Positions 53,260 to 62,239 are shown, counted from the first letter of the stretch. The stretch: DNA of 64,000 nt from Bacillus pumilus (GCF_003431975.1 NZ_CP027116.1:3100001-3164000), one strand, 5' to 3'. Notes: generated from the sequence alone by a model not told the origin. Translations and numbers: made by a program.

Positions 53260-54684
53260 TTGAGTCAGACTCCATTGAAAGAGCACTTATACGATAATCT
53301 TTCCATCATTCTCCCGCAATTAAAGGAAATGGATGATTTGGTCCATGAGAAAAAAACATTACCTCACGGACAAGTGGTTTACTATTTATACATTAAAGAA
53401 ATGAACGAAGAAATGCAGTTCCAAACCTTTTTAAAGCTGCTTCTCCAAGATCATTCGTCTCTTACAAAAGAAAAGTTGGAATCTAATTTATCCATGATGA
53501 CCACCCGTTCAGTAAAAACCTGTGAGGAATTGGTCGATGCGATTTTTCAAGGTCATTGCGTGGTGCTGATTAACGGATTTCAACATGCTTATATATTAGA
53601 GACAAACGGAACGAAGAAACGTAGTTTAGGGGATGCTACGTCTGAAACAGTCGTGAGAGGACCCAAAATTGGCTTTATTGAAGATTTAAATACGAATTTA
53701 GCTCTTGTGAGACAGCGCTTAAAAAATCCTGATCTCAAAAGCGTCGATATGAAGATTGGTCTACAGAAATACACCCAGGTGACCATCATGTACATTGACG
53801 GTATCGTTCAAGTACCTGTGTTAAAAGAAGTTAAAAAACGGCTCAAGCAAGTCACCGTTGATGATATACAAGACTCTGGTGTTCTTGAGGAGCTCATTGA
53901 AGACAATGTGTATTCTCCTTTTCCACAAATTCAAAACACAGAGCGCCCGGATAAAGTAGCGTCTGCTTTAAATAATGGCCGGGTCGCCATCTTTGTCGAT
54001 CATTCCCCTTTTGTGCTCATTGTACCTGCTTCCCTTGCGGCGATTATGCAATCACCGGATGATTATTATGAAAGATGGATTGCCGCCTCTCTTATTCGTT
54101 TACTACGGTTTACTTCAATCTTTCTGACATTATTTTTATCTGCCATTTATATTGCGCTTGTGTCGTTCCATCAAGGTCTTTTGCCAACCACTCTAGCTAT
54201 TTCGATCTCAAGCACAAGGGAAAATGTCCCCTTTCCGCCAATTGTCGAGGCTCTCATCATGGAGATGACGATTGAGCTGCTGCGGGAAGCGGGCTTAAGA
54301 CTGCCAAATCCGCTCGGTCAGACAATCGGACTTGTTGGTGGGGTTGTCATTGGACAAGCTGCCGTTCAAGCCCATATTGTCAGCTCGATCATGGTGATTA
54401 TTGTCAGTGTCATTGCACTTGCTTCCTTTACCGTTCCTCAATATGGAATGGGCATGTCCTTTCGTGTGCTCCGCTTTGTATCCATGTTTACTGCGGCTAC
54501 CTTTGGTTTATATGGGATTGTGCTGTTTATGCTCATACTCCTTACTCATCTCACGCGGCAAAAAAGTTTTGGCACACCGTATTTCTCACCAGATTTTGTA
54601 TTCAGCTATAAAAACGAAGACAATTCCATCATTCGATTGCCTTTAAAAAATCAAAAGAAAGGAGAACGACATGGTCAATCATAA
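53260..54684 (+). CDS. gerAA: Spore germinant receptor subunit GerAA
   Basis: A 474-residue A subunit. The hydrophilic N-terminal domain (residues 1-225) is followed by the family segment ERPDKVASALNNGRVAIFVD and about five membrane helices (from ~260), including PFPPIVEALIMEMTIELLRE and LGQTIGLVGGVVIGQAAV. GerA receptors in the spore inner membrane respond to L-alanine. The TTG at 53260 follows GGCGGGTGATC. It overlaps gerAB by 14 bases. Confidence 0.93.
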   Translation: MSQTPLKEHLYDNLSIILPQLKEMDDLVHEKKTLPHGQVVYYLYIKEMNEEMQFQTFLKLLLQDHSSLTKEKLESNLSMMTTRSVKTCEELVDAIFQGHCVVLINGFQHAYILETNGTKKRSLGDATSETVVRGPKIGFIEDLNTNLALVRQRLKNPDLKSVDMKIGLQKYTQVTIMYIDGIVQVPVLKEVKKRLKQVTVDDIQDSGVLEELIEDNVYSPFPQIQNTERPDKVASALNNGRVAIFVDHSPFVLIVPASLAAIMQSPDDYYERWIAASLIRLLRFTSIFLTLFLSAIYIALVSFHQGLLPTTLAISISSTRENVPFPPIVEALIMEMTIELLREAGLRLPNPLGQTIGLVGGVVIGQAAVQAHIVSSIMVIIVSVIALASFTVPQYGMGMSFRVLRFVSMFTAATFGLYGIVLFMLILLTHLTRQKSFGTPYFSPDFVFSYKNEDNSIIRLPLKNQKKGERHGQS

Positions 54685-55765
54685 AGAGTCAATATCAAGC
54701 TATCAGGCAAGCGCCATTATTACCAATACAACACTAGGCGCAAGTATGATGATTCTGCCAAGATCGATGGCTCAGGCTGCGACTACACCTGACGGCTGGA
54801 TTGCACTCTTACTTATGAGTGTCATTTACATAGTGTTTATTTTTGCAAATGTCCTCATGATGAAAAAAGTCCCCTTCTCCTCTTATTATGATTATACGAA
54901 CGAAGGGCTTGGGAAATGGCTTGGCGCTCTTGCCAATCTCTTGATTATTATTTATTTTCTTGGCGTCGCCAGCTATGAAGTACGCGCGATGTCGGAAATG
55001 GTCAAATTCTTTCTGCTTCAAAACACGCCAGTAGCTGTGACAATGATCAGCTTTATTGTGGTTGGGTTTTATCTGGTGATTGGAGGAATTGGTGATTTAG
55101 CGCGGCTTTTCCCTTTTATACTGATTATGACGCTCATCATCTTATTTGTCGCTTACGGACTTAGTCTTCAAGAATTTAAGTTAGATAACCTCCGTCCCGT
55201 ATTAGGAGAGGGATTCTCCCCTGTCTTCAATTCCTTTAATGCATCCGCCATTTCGTTTGTCGGCATTGAAATGATGCTGTTTATGCCTGCTTATTTGAAC
55301 ACACAAAAACATACCTTTGCTTATGGGACAGTCGGCTTTTTAATTCCAGCGATTATTTATATTTTCACTTATATTCTTGTGATTGGTGCGCTGACTGTCA
55401 AAGAAACGGCGACTTTGACTTGGCCGACCATTGCCTTATTTCAATCTTTTGATATTCAGGGGATTTTTATTGAACGAATTGACTCCTTTTTGCTTATTGT
55501 TTGGCTCATTCAACTTTATACAAGCTTTGTCGGATATACATTTTTCGCTGCAATCGGGGTGTCTAAACTGACCAAGTTTCCTAAAAAAGTGGTTCTCGTT
55601 TTAATGGGGATTGCCATTTACTTTGCAGCGATTTTTCCAAAGGATGTCGATACAGTGAGAGATTATTTAACCTATGTGAACAACCTCTTTTTCCTGCTGT
55701 TCGGCATTCTCCCGTTTCTCTTATTTATCATCGTGTTTTTCAAAAGGAGGCGGAAAACAACATGA
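54671..55765 (+). CDS. gerAB: Spore germinant receptor subunit GerAB
   Basis: A 364-residue membrane protein of the APC transporter fold with ten helices. SSYQASAIITNTTLGASMMI at the N-terminus and FVGIEMMLFMPAYLNTQKHT in the middle are typical of the B subunit, which binds the amino-acid germinant. AAAGGAG precedes the ATG. It overlaps gerAA by 14 bases and gerAC by four. Confidence 0.93.
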   Translation: MVNHKESISSYQASAIITNTTLGASMMILPRSMAQAATTPDGWIALLLMSVIYIVFIFANVLMMKKVPFSSYYDYTNEGLGKWLGALANLLIIIYFLGVASYEVRAMSEMVKFFLLQNTPVAVTMISFIVVGFYLVIGGIGDLARLFPFILIMTLIILFVAYGLSLQEFKLDNLRPVLGEGFSPVFNSFNASAISFVGIEMMLFMPAYLNTQKHTFAYGTVGFLIPAIIYIFTYILVIGALTVKETATLTWPTIALFQSFDIQGIFIERIDSFLLIVWLIQLYTSFVGYTFFAAIGVSKLTKFPKKVVLVLMGIAIYFAAIFPKDVDTVRDYLTYVNNLFFLLFGILPFLLFIIVFFKRRRKTT

Positions 55766-56880
55766 AAAAGAAAGCCGCTCTTGCTCTTTTGACGCTGGTT
55801 CTATTAAGTGGCTGCTGGGATAGCACAAATATTGAGGAGCTAAACATGGCGATCGGATTTGCAGTAGATAAAGGGGACCAAGGGCATAAATTAAAGGTGT
55901 CTATGCAAGTCCTCGTGCCTCAAAAGATCTCTCAGGAAGCAAGCATCAAAGATCCTACGAAAATCATTGAAACAAATGGGGATTCGGTGCATCAAATATT
56001 CCGCACAACGGCGCTGAAAAGCCATCGCATTTTCGCACAGCAGCTGCGGGTGTTTTTGTTTTCTGAGGAACTCATCAATGAGAATAATTTCGACCTCGTC
56101 ATTAATCAATTCATTCGAGACAATGAAACGAGGAGAGGAGGCCTCGTCTTTATGACAGAGAAGCCTGGGGACATGCTGAAAATCAATGACGACGGCCAGC
56201 CAGCCTCTACGACCTTATACGATCTTTCTGAGAATAGAAAATCGACCATTCGCATGCTCAAGGCTGTCTCATTAGGAGATATTTCTTCTGCCATGCAAAA
56301 CAATGTATCTTTCGCTATTCCGAAAGTCAGCGTCGATCAAGGTAAATTAATGCTCGATGGTGCCTCTATTATTAAGAATAAGCGATTTCTCACCAATATT
56401 TCTCCGTTAGCAGTACAGTCATACAATCTGTTAACTGGAGACGGGATGGGTGGAATCATTGAATTTGAATATCAACACAGCATCTACTCTTTTGAGATTT
56501 TCAAACTCAAGCACCATGTCGAAACTCACAAATCCGCCAGCGGAAAATATCAATTTGATGTGTCAGTGGAGCTTGATGGACGATTGTCTGAGGATTGGAA
56601 TGAACGTGAGAACTCTTTTGATGAAAAGTACCTCCAAGAAATCGAAGGCGTTGTAAAGCGTCGATTAGAGAAAAACGTAAAAAATTTCATCGGTGAATTA
56701 CAGCATGAGTTCAAAGCAGATATTTGCGGGTTTTATCAAAAGGCGAATATTGCGTACCCGAAGGACTTTCGAAAAGAAGCAAAACATTGGGATGAGATTT
56801 TCAGTGAATCAGATATTCGATACAAAGCAAATGTGAAAATCCGTGACTTCGGGACTAAGGGCGCAACACAATCCTTATAG
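55762..56880 (+). CDS. gerAC: Spore germinant receptor lipoprotein GerAC
   Basis: A 372-residue lipoprotein with lipobox LLSGC (Cys ~18) followed by the family signature WDSTNIEELNMAIGFAVDKG. The three-domain GerAC body includes GGLVFMTEKPGDML and a C-terminal KRRLEKNVKNFIGELQHEFK helix. It is required for receptor function in the spore inner membrane. GGAGG precedes the start. Confidence 0.93.
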   Translation: MKKKAALALLTLVLLSGCWDSTNIEELNMAIGFAVDKGDQGHKLKVSMQVLVPQKISQEASIKDPTKIIETNGDSVHQIFRTTALKSHRIFAQQLRVFLFSEELINENNFDLVINQFIRDNETRRGGLVFMTEKPGDMLKINDDGQPASTTLYDLSENRKSTIRMLKAVSLGDISSAMQNNVSFAIPKVSVDQGKLMLDGASIIKNKRFLTNISPLAVQSYNLLTGDGMGGIIEFEYQHSIYSFEIFKLKHHVETHKSASGKYQFDVSVELDGRLSEDWNERENSFDEKYLQEIEGVVKRRLEKNVKNFIGELQHEFKADICGFYQKANIAYPKDFRKEAKHWDEIFSESDIRYKANVKIRDFGTKGATQSL

Positions 56881-56917
56881 AGTATGTTAAAATGGTAAGA
56901 AAAAAAGGGTGTCAATC

Positions 56918-57286
56918 ATGAAACGAGCTTTACTTTCGGCCGGCATTCTATTTTTGATTCTAGGAATACTCCTGTTAGTCGTTGTATTCATGCAATCAAA
57001 AGAAGATTTCTTCATTGAAGCCGACAGCTTTTCGAGCACATTTTTGATCGTGATCTATTATGGACAAACCCCTGCACTCCTTCTGATTGGAGGCGGTTTA
57101 TTCATTGGACTTTCACAGATCATTGGTTTGCAGGAGAAAAAAGCAGCAGTGGCAAAGGAGAGCGTAAAGCTATTATCCGAGATGAAGAAAGCCCTGGAAG
57201 ATAAATCGGCCGAGGAGCAGGAGGCTTTTCCAGTTCCTGAGCTCCATCAACTATCCGAACGTCCGATCACAGGACAGAAGGACTAA
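56918..57286 (+). CDS. Small membrane protein, function unknown
   Basis: A 122-residue protein with two membrane segments: residues ~5-28 (LLSAGILFLILGILLLVVVF) and ~50-70 (ALLLIGGGLFIGLSQIIGL), then a cytoplasmic, glutamate-rich coiled tail. The ATG at 56918 follows AAAAAGGGTG. It lies 37 bases after gerAC and could be read in the same transcript. I do not recognise the family; a sporulation role is only suggested by position. Confidence 0.65.
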   Translation: MKRALLSAGILFLILGILLLVVVFMQSKEDFFIEADSFSSTFLIVIYYGQTPALLLIGGGLFIGLSQIIGLQEKKAAVAKESVKLLSEMKKALEDKSAEEQEAFPVPELHQLSERPITGQKD

Positions 57287-57300
57287 TTTCACGCATGTTC

Positions 57301-57330
57301 TAGCAGCTTTCATTTGAAAGCTGTTTTTTA
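57301..57330. terminator. Terminator between the gerA-side gene and liaR
   Basis: AGCAGCTTTC at 57302-57311 pairs with GAAAGCTGTT at 57316-57325 with a T-run, between convergent genes. Confidence 0.8.
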
Positions 57331-57332
57331 TT

Positions 57333-57968
57333 TTATTGAATCAGCTTATGGCGATGCGCATACACAGCCGCTTGCGTTCGGTCTTCTACATCGAGTTTGG
57401 AAAGAATGTTGGTAATATGGGTTTTCACCGTTTTAATGGTAATAAATAGTTCCTCGGCAATGACTTTATTTGATTTACCATCGGCAATCAGCTTCAAGAT
57501 TTCCATTTCCCGTGCTGTTAAGGCATCGTGAAGGATGGACCCATTTGAGGAATGACGGAGCTTATTCATGACCTTTCCAGCCACTTTTGATTCAAGTCTT
57601 GGTTCGCCGATACTTGCAGATCGAATGGCATCAGCAATTTCCCCTGCCTTGGATGTTTTTAACAAATAGCTTAAAGCACCAGCCTCAATGACCGGATAGA
57701 CTTTATCATCGTCAATAAAGCTCGTCAGAACGATGATTTTGGCATCGTCAATTTTTTGGCAAATTCTCTTCGTTGCTTCGATGCCATCCATTCCTTCCAT
57801 GACAAGATCCATTAAAATCACATCTGGCTTTAATTCAACCGCTAGCTCTACACCTTGTTGTCCATCTGACGCTTCACCAATGACTTCAATATCAGCCTGC
57901 GCCTCTAAAAAGGCAGCAAGCCCCATTCTCACCATTTCGTGATCGTCGATTAAAAGCACTCGAATCAT
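57333..57968 (-). CDS. liaR: Response regulator LiaR
   Basis: A 211-residue NarL/FixJ-family regulator. Phospho-Asp in DVILMDLVMEGMDGIEAT (~residue 54), Lys in LLKTSKAGEI, and a LuxR-type helix-turn-helix (LTAREMEILKLIADGKSNKV, then IKTVKTHITNILSKL). It activates liaIH under cell-wall stress (bacitracin, nisin). Last gene of liaIHGFSR; it overlaps liaS by four bases. Confidence 0.94.
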   Translation of the reverse strand: MIRVLLIDDHEMVRMGLAAFLEAQADIEVIGEASDGQQGVELAVELKPDVILMDLVMEGMDGIEATKRICQKIDDAKIIVLTSFIDDDKVYPVIEAGALSYLLKTSKAGEIADAIRSASIGEPRLESKVAGKVMNKLRHSSNGSILHDALTAREMEILKLIADGKSNKVIAEELFITIKTVKTHITNILSKLDVEDRTQAAVYAHRHKLIQ

Positions 57969-59029
57969 CGAACGTTCTCTCCTTTTCCTTCATCAAAAAT
58001 AGGAACCTTCACATCAATTTGTGTTCCTTTTCCTTCAAATGACATAATCTCCGCGACACCGCCTACTTCACTTGTTCTTTCACGAATCGATTCAAGCCCA
58101 TAGGAAGCTGTCTTCACATGATCTGTTTGAAAGCCGATCCCATTATCGATAATCTTCAGCTGAACTTGCCGATTTCGGATGAGCAGACGTACTGTCACCT
58201 TTGTTGCCTTTGCATGCCTGAACACATTTGACAGGGCTTCCTGTACAATTCGGAAGAGGTGATCCTCTACTCCTTTTGAGAGCGGTACATCATCTTCTAT
58301 TTCCCAATCAATATCAATCGGCTGCTTTGCTTGAAATTCATTTAGGAGTTCAATCAAGCCTTTTTTCAAGTCTTTTCCTTCAAGGGTGATCGGTCTGAGA
58401 TGAAGCAAAAGCGCACGCATTTCATTTTGTGCATCGCCAGCCATTCGTTCGACTAGGCGCATCTGCTTTAAAATCTTTTCATCGTTTTCCTTCATACCTT
58501 CAAGAATCGCAGAGGTCATCATTGAAATCGCAAACAACTGCTGGCTGACCGCATCATGCAGTTCTCGCGCCAGACGTTGACGTTCTTCTGACACGACTGA
58601 TTTCTTCATTTGCACCTGCCATTCCGCTCGCTCATTCGAGAGCTTTTGCAAAGAGGCTACTTGCCCTTCCACTCGCTTCGCCATTTCATTTAATTGATCG
58701 GCCGCTAAGCCAATTTCATCGTCACCAAGAGACGGCAGTCTGTATGCAAAGTTCCCATTTTCAAACTTTAAAATCGACTCTACAAGCTGATCAAGACGCT
58801 TTTTATGCTGATAGCCAAATACATGTGAGGCAGAAACCCCAATGGCAAGACTAATGATCAGTAAAATACAAAAAAACGGGATGCCGAACCAGCGGGTAGA
58901 GAGGAGAATCATCGGATCAAGCTGATAATAAAAAAACATGGGCAGCATCGTCATGATGACAACACCAAGCGAGATCCCTACTCCAAGACGAATAGATTGC
59001 CACTGGATACCTAGATGGAGTCTCCTCAT
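57965..59029 (-). CDS. liaS: Intramembrane-sensing histidine kinase LiaS
   Basis: A 354-residue kinase with two close membrane segments and almost no extracellular loop (residues ~15-70), then HAMP, a HisKA_3 phosphorylation site RQRLARELHDAVSQQLFAIS (~155) and an ATPase domain with DNGIGFQTDH and GLESIRERTSEVGG. LiaF holds it inactive until envelope stress. It overlaps liaF by four bases. Confidence 0.94.
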   Translation of the reverse strand: MRRLHLGIQWQSIRLGVGISLGVVIMTMLPMFFYYQLDPMILLSTRWFGIPFFCILLIISLAIGVSASHVFGYQHKKRLDQLVESILKFENGNFAYRLPSLGDDEIGLAADQLNEMAKRVEGQVASLQKLSNERAEWQVQMKKSVVSEERQRLARELHDAVSQQLFAISMMTSAILEGMKENDEKILKQMRLVERMAGDAQNEMRALLLHLRPITLEGKDLKKGLIELLNEFQAKQPIDIDWEIEDDVPLSKGVEDHLFRIVQEALSNVFRHAKATKVTVRLLIRNRQVQLKIIDNGIGFQTDHVKTASYGLESIRERTSEVGGVAEIMSFEGKGTQIDVKVPIFDEGKGENVR

Positions 59030-59751
59030 AAGTATCTCACATCCACATCTCCGATCAGTAAAGAGATGGAGATTTTCACTTTTCGTTTACTCTCATCGTA
59101 ATTGTCGGTCATCACATACACTTTACTGCCGAATCCGCTTCTTTTTTCATCTATGATTTTCATATCACCGATCGCGGCTGAAGCACTCACACACACTTCA
59201 ATATCCTGCGGTACGTAAATATCCACGTCTCCAATGAGCCCGCTAATCACGATCGTACTTTCTTCTTCTGCGATGATCGCCTTGGATAAGTCGATTTTGA
59301 CATCCCCGATAAACCCTGAAATCGTCAAATCACTTAATTGAAACGGTTTTTTCATCAGCCTGACTTCACCAATAAAAAAGTCATGCTCTTTGCGCGGCTT
59401 TGTCTGGCTCTTTGTTTTCTTTTGCTCGCCCTCTTTTTCAAGATTGACTTTCAGAGATGGCTTACCGCCCTCCGGTGCTTCCTTTTTATCGACATCAAAA
59501 ACGGGTTTGTTTTTCAATAAGCGATAGCCGGCATATATCAAAAAGGCCGCAAATAAATACCCTGTGAGACTAAACGTAATATTGAGCAGGAATTTTAAAA
59601 AGAGAAAGCCGGCAAAAATATAGGAAACTGAACCGAGCCAACGTTTGGATCGTGAGTGCAGCCAATAGCCCGCAAGCGCAAAAAACACAGGCCAAAACAA
59701 ATCGGCTCCGATCCCAATAATTTTGAGAAATAGATTAATACCAAAAATCAC
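59026..59751 (-). CDS. liaF: LiaF, membrane inhibitor of LiaRS
   Basis: A 241-residue protein with four N-terminal membrane helices (residues ~1-85), a charged linker and a C-terminal beta-rich DUF2154 domain (DLTISGFIGDVKIDLSKAII; VISGLIGDVDIYVPQDIEVC). LiaF is the specific repressor of LiaS activity. It is placed between liaG and liaS as in B. subtilis. Confidence 0.93.
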   Translation of the reverse strand: MIFGINLFLKIIGIGADLFWPVFFALAGYWLHSRSKRWLGSVSYIFAGFLFLKFLLNITFSLTGYLFAAFLIYAGYRLLKNKPVFDVDKKEAPEGGKPSLKVNLEKEGEQKKTKSQTKPRKEHDFFIGEVRLMKKPFQLSDLTISGFIGDVKIDLSKAIIAEEESTIVISGLIGDVDIYVPQDIEVCVSASAAIGDMKIIDEKRSGFGSKVYVMTDNYDESKRKVKISISLLIGDVDVRYL

Positions 59752-59820
59752 GACAATGATGCCTAAAATTTGATTCCTTGAAAAACGCAGTTGACTCGCC
59801 TCCTTCCTTTCTTTCGTTCT

Positions 59821-60690
59821 TTACCGCAGCTTGAGGTTTCCACTTGTCATCTCAATATCGACTAAGTGTGTCCCTTTTCCACGCGTGCCTTTAAAGCCTC
59901 GACCTTCACTATCTGCTTGATCAAATTGATAGGAATGATCGACACTGCCGCTTGTTTTTTTCACTTGAACGTTGAAATCTCCTTCATCCGGCAGGTTAAA
60001 TTTTGCGCTGCCTGATGTCATTTGAAAGGAGACAGGTGACGTAATAGTATCAAAGCTTGCCGTCAATCTACCACTCGTCATGCCTAGCTGCAGTTCTCCT
60101 TTAACATCTTTAATATCGGCACGGCCTGAAGTTGTCCCAATATCACTATTTTTCGCATCAATGTGAGACACGGAGAGCCTACCGGATGTCGCTTTGATTT
60201 CTACATTGTTTGCTGAGAAATTCTCGGCTTTGAGGTTTCCGCTTGTTGATTTGAGCGTCACATCTTGAAGAGACAGCTTCCCTTCGCCATCCATCTCGCT
60301 GACCCCGGTTCCACCCGTAATCTTCACATTTTTATGATAATCTGTTGGAATTTTAACTAAGAGTTCTCCTTTTTCAAATGAGGAGAAAAACAAGAATCCT
60401 TTTTTTTCAGCACGGACGTTGAATGTACTGCCCGTTTGTTTTGCAAACATTTTCCCTTTTCCACCTACGACCATCACGGAAATATCGGAACGATCTTCAG
60501 GCTGAACCTTCACACGAAATCCAGAAAGAGAGACATCTAATTGATCCACCTCACCTTTTTTCGCTGAAGCTGTTGTGACAGCTTTTTCACGGGAGAAGCT
60601 TAAATGAAAGAGATCTTCATTTTTGAAGAGCATCCCAATCATTAAAAAGACACCTACAATTATACAAATTAGACCGATTAACCGCTTCAT
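59821..60690 (-). CDS. liaG: LiaG, DUF4097 protein
   Basis: A 289-residue membrane-anchored protein with one N-terminal segment (LIGLICIIVGVFLMIGMLF) and a beta-solenoid-like adhesin domain made of repeated LKSTSGNLKAE / IKATSGRLSVS / IGTTSGRADIK / QMTSGSAKF units (residues ~160-289). The TSG repeats mark the DUF4097 family. Role is unclear. The gene lies behind a hairpin that separates it from liaIH. Confidence 0.92.
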   Translation of the reverse strand: MKRLIGLICIIVGVFLMIGMLFKNEDLFHLSFSREKAVTTASAKKGEVDQLDVSLSGFRVKVQPEDRSDISVMVVGGKGKMFAKQTGSTFNVRAEKKGFLFFSSFEKGELLVKIPTDYHKNVKITGGTGVSEMDGEGKLSLQDVTLKSTSGNLKAENFSANNVEIKATSGRLSVSHIDAKNSDIGTTSGRADIKDVKGELQLGMTSGRLTASFDTITSPVSFQMTSGSAKFNLPDEGDFNVQVKKTSGSVDHSYQFDQADSEGRGFKGTRGKGTHLVDIEMTSGNLKLR

Positions 60691-60756
60691 TCATACCATC
60701 CCTTTATCTTCTGACCTTTTCATTATAAGGAAAAGCGAAACAGAAAGAAATCAAAT

Positions 60757-60787
60757 ATCGGAAGAAAAAACCTGCTTTTCTTCCGAT
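60757..60787 (-). terminator. Attenuator hairpin between liaH and liaG
   Basis: ATCGGAAGAAAA at 60757-60768 pairs perfectly with TTTTCTTCCGAT at 60776-60787. It should reduce readthrough from the strongly induced liaIH part into liaGFSR. Confidence 0.82.
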
Positions 60788-60801
60788 TTGACATCGATTT
60801 C

Positions 60802-61464
60802 TTAGTTTGCTTGCTGTTCTGGCTTCTTCTCAAGCTTTAGCTTCTGCCATTCTTTTTCAACTTCATCTGCATAGTCTAGATGAGCATATGCCCCTTGATC
60901 AGCAAATTGTGCATAGCTGCCCGCTTTTGTTTCCATTTCTTCAATACGATTCTCCATTCGAAGAAATTCCTTATATGCACTTTCACTGTCTACTTTATTC
61001 ATGGATTCGTTCATATGCTGCTTTGCCTGTGCGGCATTTGCTCTTGCAATGAGTGCCTGCTTCTTGTCTTTAATATCACGCAGCTTCGTTTCTAATTGCT
61101 GCAATTGCTCTTTCAGCTCTTTTAATTGTTTCACAGATTGCTGGTAGGCTTCCTGATATTCCTGGTGCTTTTCTTCAAAATACTTCATTTCTGTGAGCGC
61201 TTTTCGTGCCAGCTCTTCTTCTCCTGAATGAAATGCCAGCTCAGCTTGTTTCTTTCTTTTATCAGCAAAGGCTTCCGTCTCTTCTGCTTTGCGCAGGAAA
61301 CCCTGCTGAATCGTTTGCTGTTTGATGATCGCGTGTTTTGCTTTGGCGATATCGTCCTCCATATCACGAACGTACTGATTCAACATGACACGCGGATTCT
61401 CTAATTTATCTAAACCTTCATTGACCGTTGCAACAAACATATCTCTTACTCTTCTGAATACCAT
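60802..61464 (-). CDS. liaH: LiaH, PspA/IM30-family stress protein
   Basis: A 220-residue coiled-coil protein of the phage-shock protein A family. DMFVATVNEGLDKLENPRVM at the N-terminus and the long Gln/Glu/Lys helices at residues ~60-140 are typical. PspA proteins form rings that support stressed membranes, and LiaH is recruited by LiaI. It is 15 bases after liaI and has AGGAGG upstream. Confidence 0.94.
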   Translation of the reverse strand: MVFRRVRDMFVATVNEGLDKLENPRVMLNQYVRDMEDDIAKAKHAIIKQQTIQQGFLRKAEETEAFADKRKKQAELAFHSGEEELARKALTEMKYFEEKHQEYQEAYQQSVKQLKELKEQLQQLETKLRDIKDKKQALIARANAAQAKQHMNESMNKVDSESAYKEFLRMENRIEEMETKAGSYAQFADQGAYAHLDYADEVEKEWQKLKLEKKPEQQAN

Positions 61465-61479
61465 TTGATATTCCTCCTC

Positions 61480-61872
61480 TTATTTTTTCTTTAAAAAATC
61501 TTCCCATTCTTGATCAAATGACGTGTGAATCGGTTCATCCATTTTCGGTGCCGTGTTCGGCTCCATATATGATCGACTCGACGATTCTTTTGCCTGTTCA
61601 CCATTGATCATCGTCCAGCCAAAGTAGAGAAGCCCTCCAGCCAAAGCAATTCCAAAAATAAATGGCAGAGATTGCACGACGATCAGTACACCAATGACTG
61701 CTAGAATGACACCGAAAGTTTTGCTGCCTTTCTCATATTTCTTTACACCTACATAGATGAGCCACGCCCCAATCAGAATCGGGATCAGCCCTCCGATCGA
61801 ACCACCAAAGAAGATGGATAGACCGACAAACATGAATATCGAACCGATGATGGTTTTACTTGTTAATTTCAT
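61480..61872 (-). CDS. liaI: LiaI, small membrane protein anchoring LiaH
   Basis: A 130-residue protein with two hydrophobic hairpins (IGSIFMFVGLSIFFGGSIGG; LIPILIGAWLIYVGV; FGVILAVIGVLIVVQSLPFI) and an acidic cytoplasmic tail. LiaI is the membrane anchor for LiaH. The start MKLTSKT follows GGAGG at seven bases and gives about the length of B. subtilis LiaI (126 residues). First gene of liaIHGFSR. Confidence 0.93.
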   Translation of the reverse strand: MKLTSKTIIGSIFMFVGLSIFFGGSIGGLIPILIGAWLIYVGVKKYEKGSKTFGVILAVIGVLIVVQSLPFIFGIALAGGLLYFGWTMINGEQAKESSSRSYMEPNTAPKMDEPIHTSFDQEWEDFLKKK

Positions 61873-61954
61873 CTTCATGCCTCCTTTCTTGCTCCTTGCT
61901 TTAACTATAGTCAAAAAAGAAAGCTGGCAAAACGTGTCGCAGATTGATCTTTCA

Positions 61955-61972
61955 TTGCGACCAGAGTCGTAA
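61955..61972 (-). promoter_or_regulatory. LiaR box of the liaI promoter
   Basis: TTGCGAC-CAGA-GTCGTAA is a 7-4-7 inverted repeat with one mismatch, of the kind bound by LiaR. It lies about 40-60 bases before a - strand TATAGT -10-like element (~61910). Confidence 0.75.
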
Positions 61973-62007
61973 CTTCACTCAGACTGTGCGTTAGAACCCA
62001 ATAAAAA

Positions 62008-62033
62008 AGCACTCTTCGAATGTGAAGAGTGCT
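62008..62033. terminator. Left hairpin flanking repeat copy B
   Basis: A perfect stem (AGCACTCTTC paired with GAAGAGTGCT), preceded by an A-run, so it terminates - strand transcripts from pduO. The same 26 bases recur at 62209-62234. Confidence 0.85.
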
Positions 62034-62040
62034 CAGAATA

Positions 62041-62207
62041 TTGACAAATGGCTAAAATGATCTTGATTTTAGCCATTTGTCTTCTTTTCAGCGTGATAGA
62101 AAACCTTTGAAGTCTAGAAAGGCCGAGTACTGGCGCGGAGCGAATTTGACATTCGTGAGCACCAGCACGCAGGACTGACAAAGAATGCGAGGGTTTGACT
62201 ACACGCT
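62041..62207. repeat. Structured intergenic repeat element, copy B (~167 bp)
   Basis: Second copy of the element at 5359-5526, same orientation and also downstream of a - strand gene. Its first hairpin is fully paired here (GACAAATGGCTAAAA with TTTTAGCCATTTGTC), with a compensatory change relative to copy A. The outer stem AGCGTG...CACGCT is kept. No reading frame is evident. The rest of the gap 61873-62239 holds the lia promoter and the hairpins. Confidence 0.85.
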
Positions 62208-62208
62208 G

Positions 62209-62234
62209 AGCACTCTTCGAATGTGAAGAGTGCT
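62209..62234. terminator. Right hairpin flanking repeat copy B
   Basis: An exact 26-bp duplicate of 62008-62033, followed by TTTT, six bases from the pduO stop. It has lost the A-run, so on the - strand it is a stem without a T-run. Confidence 0.85.
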
Positions 62235-62239
62235 TTTCC

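Noticed and set aside
59338..59520. A + strand frame antisense to liaF
   Set aside because: Hydrophobic antisense shadow with no ribosome site.
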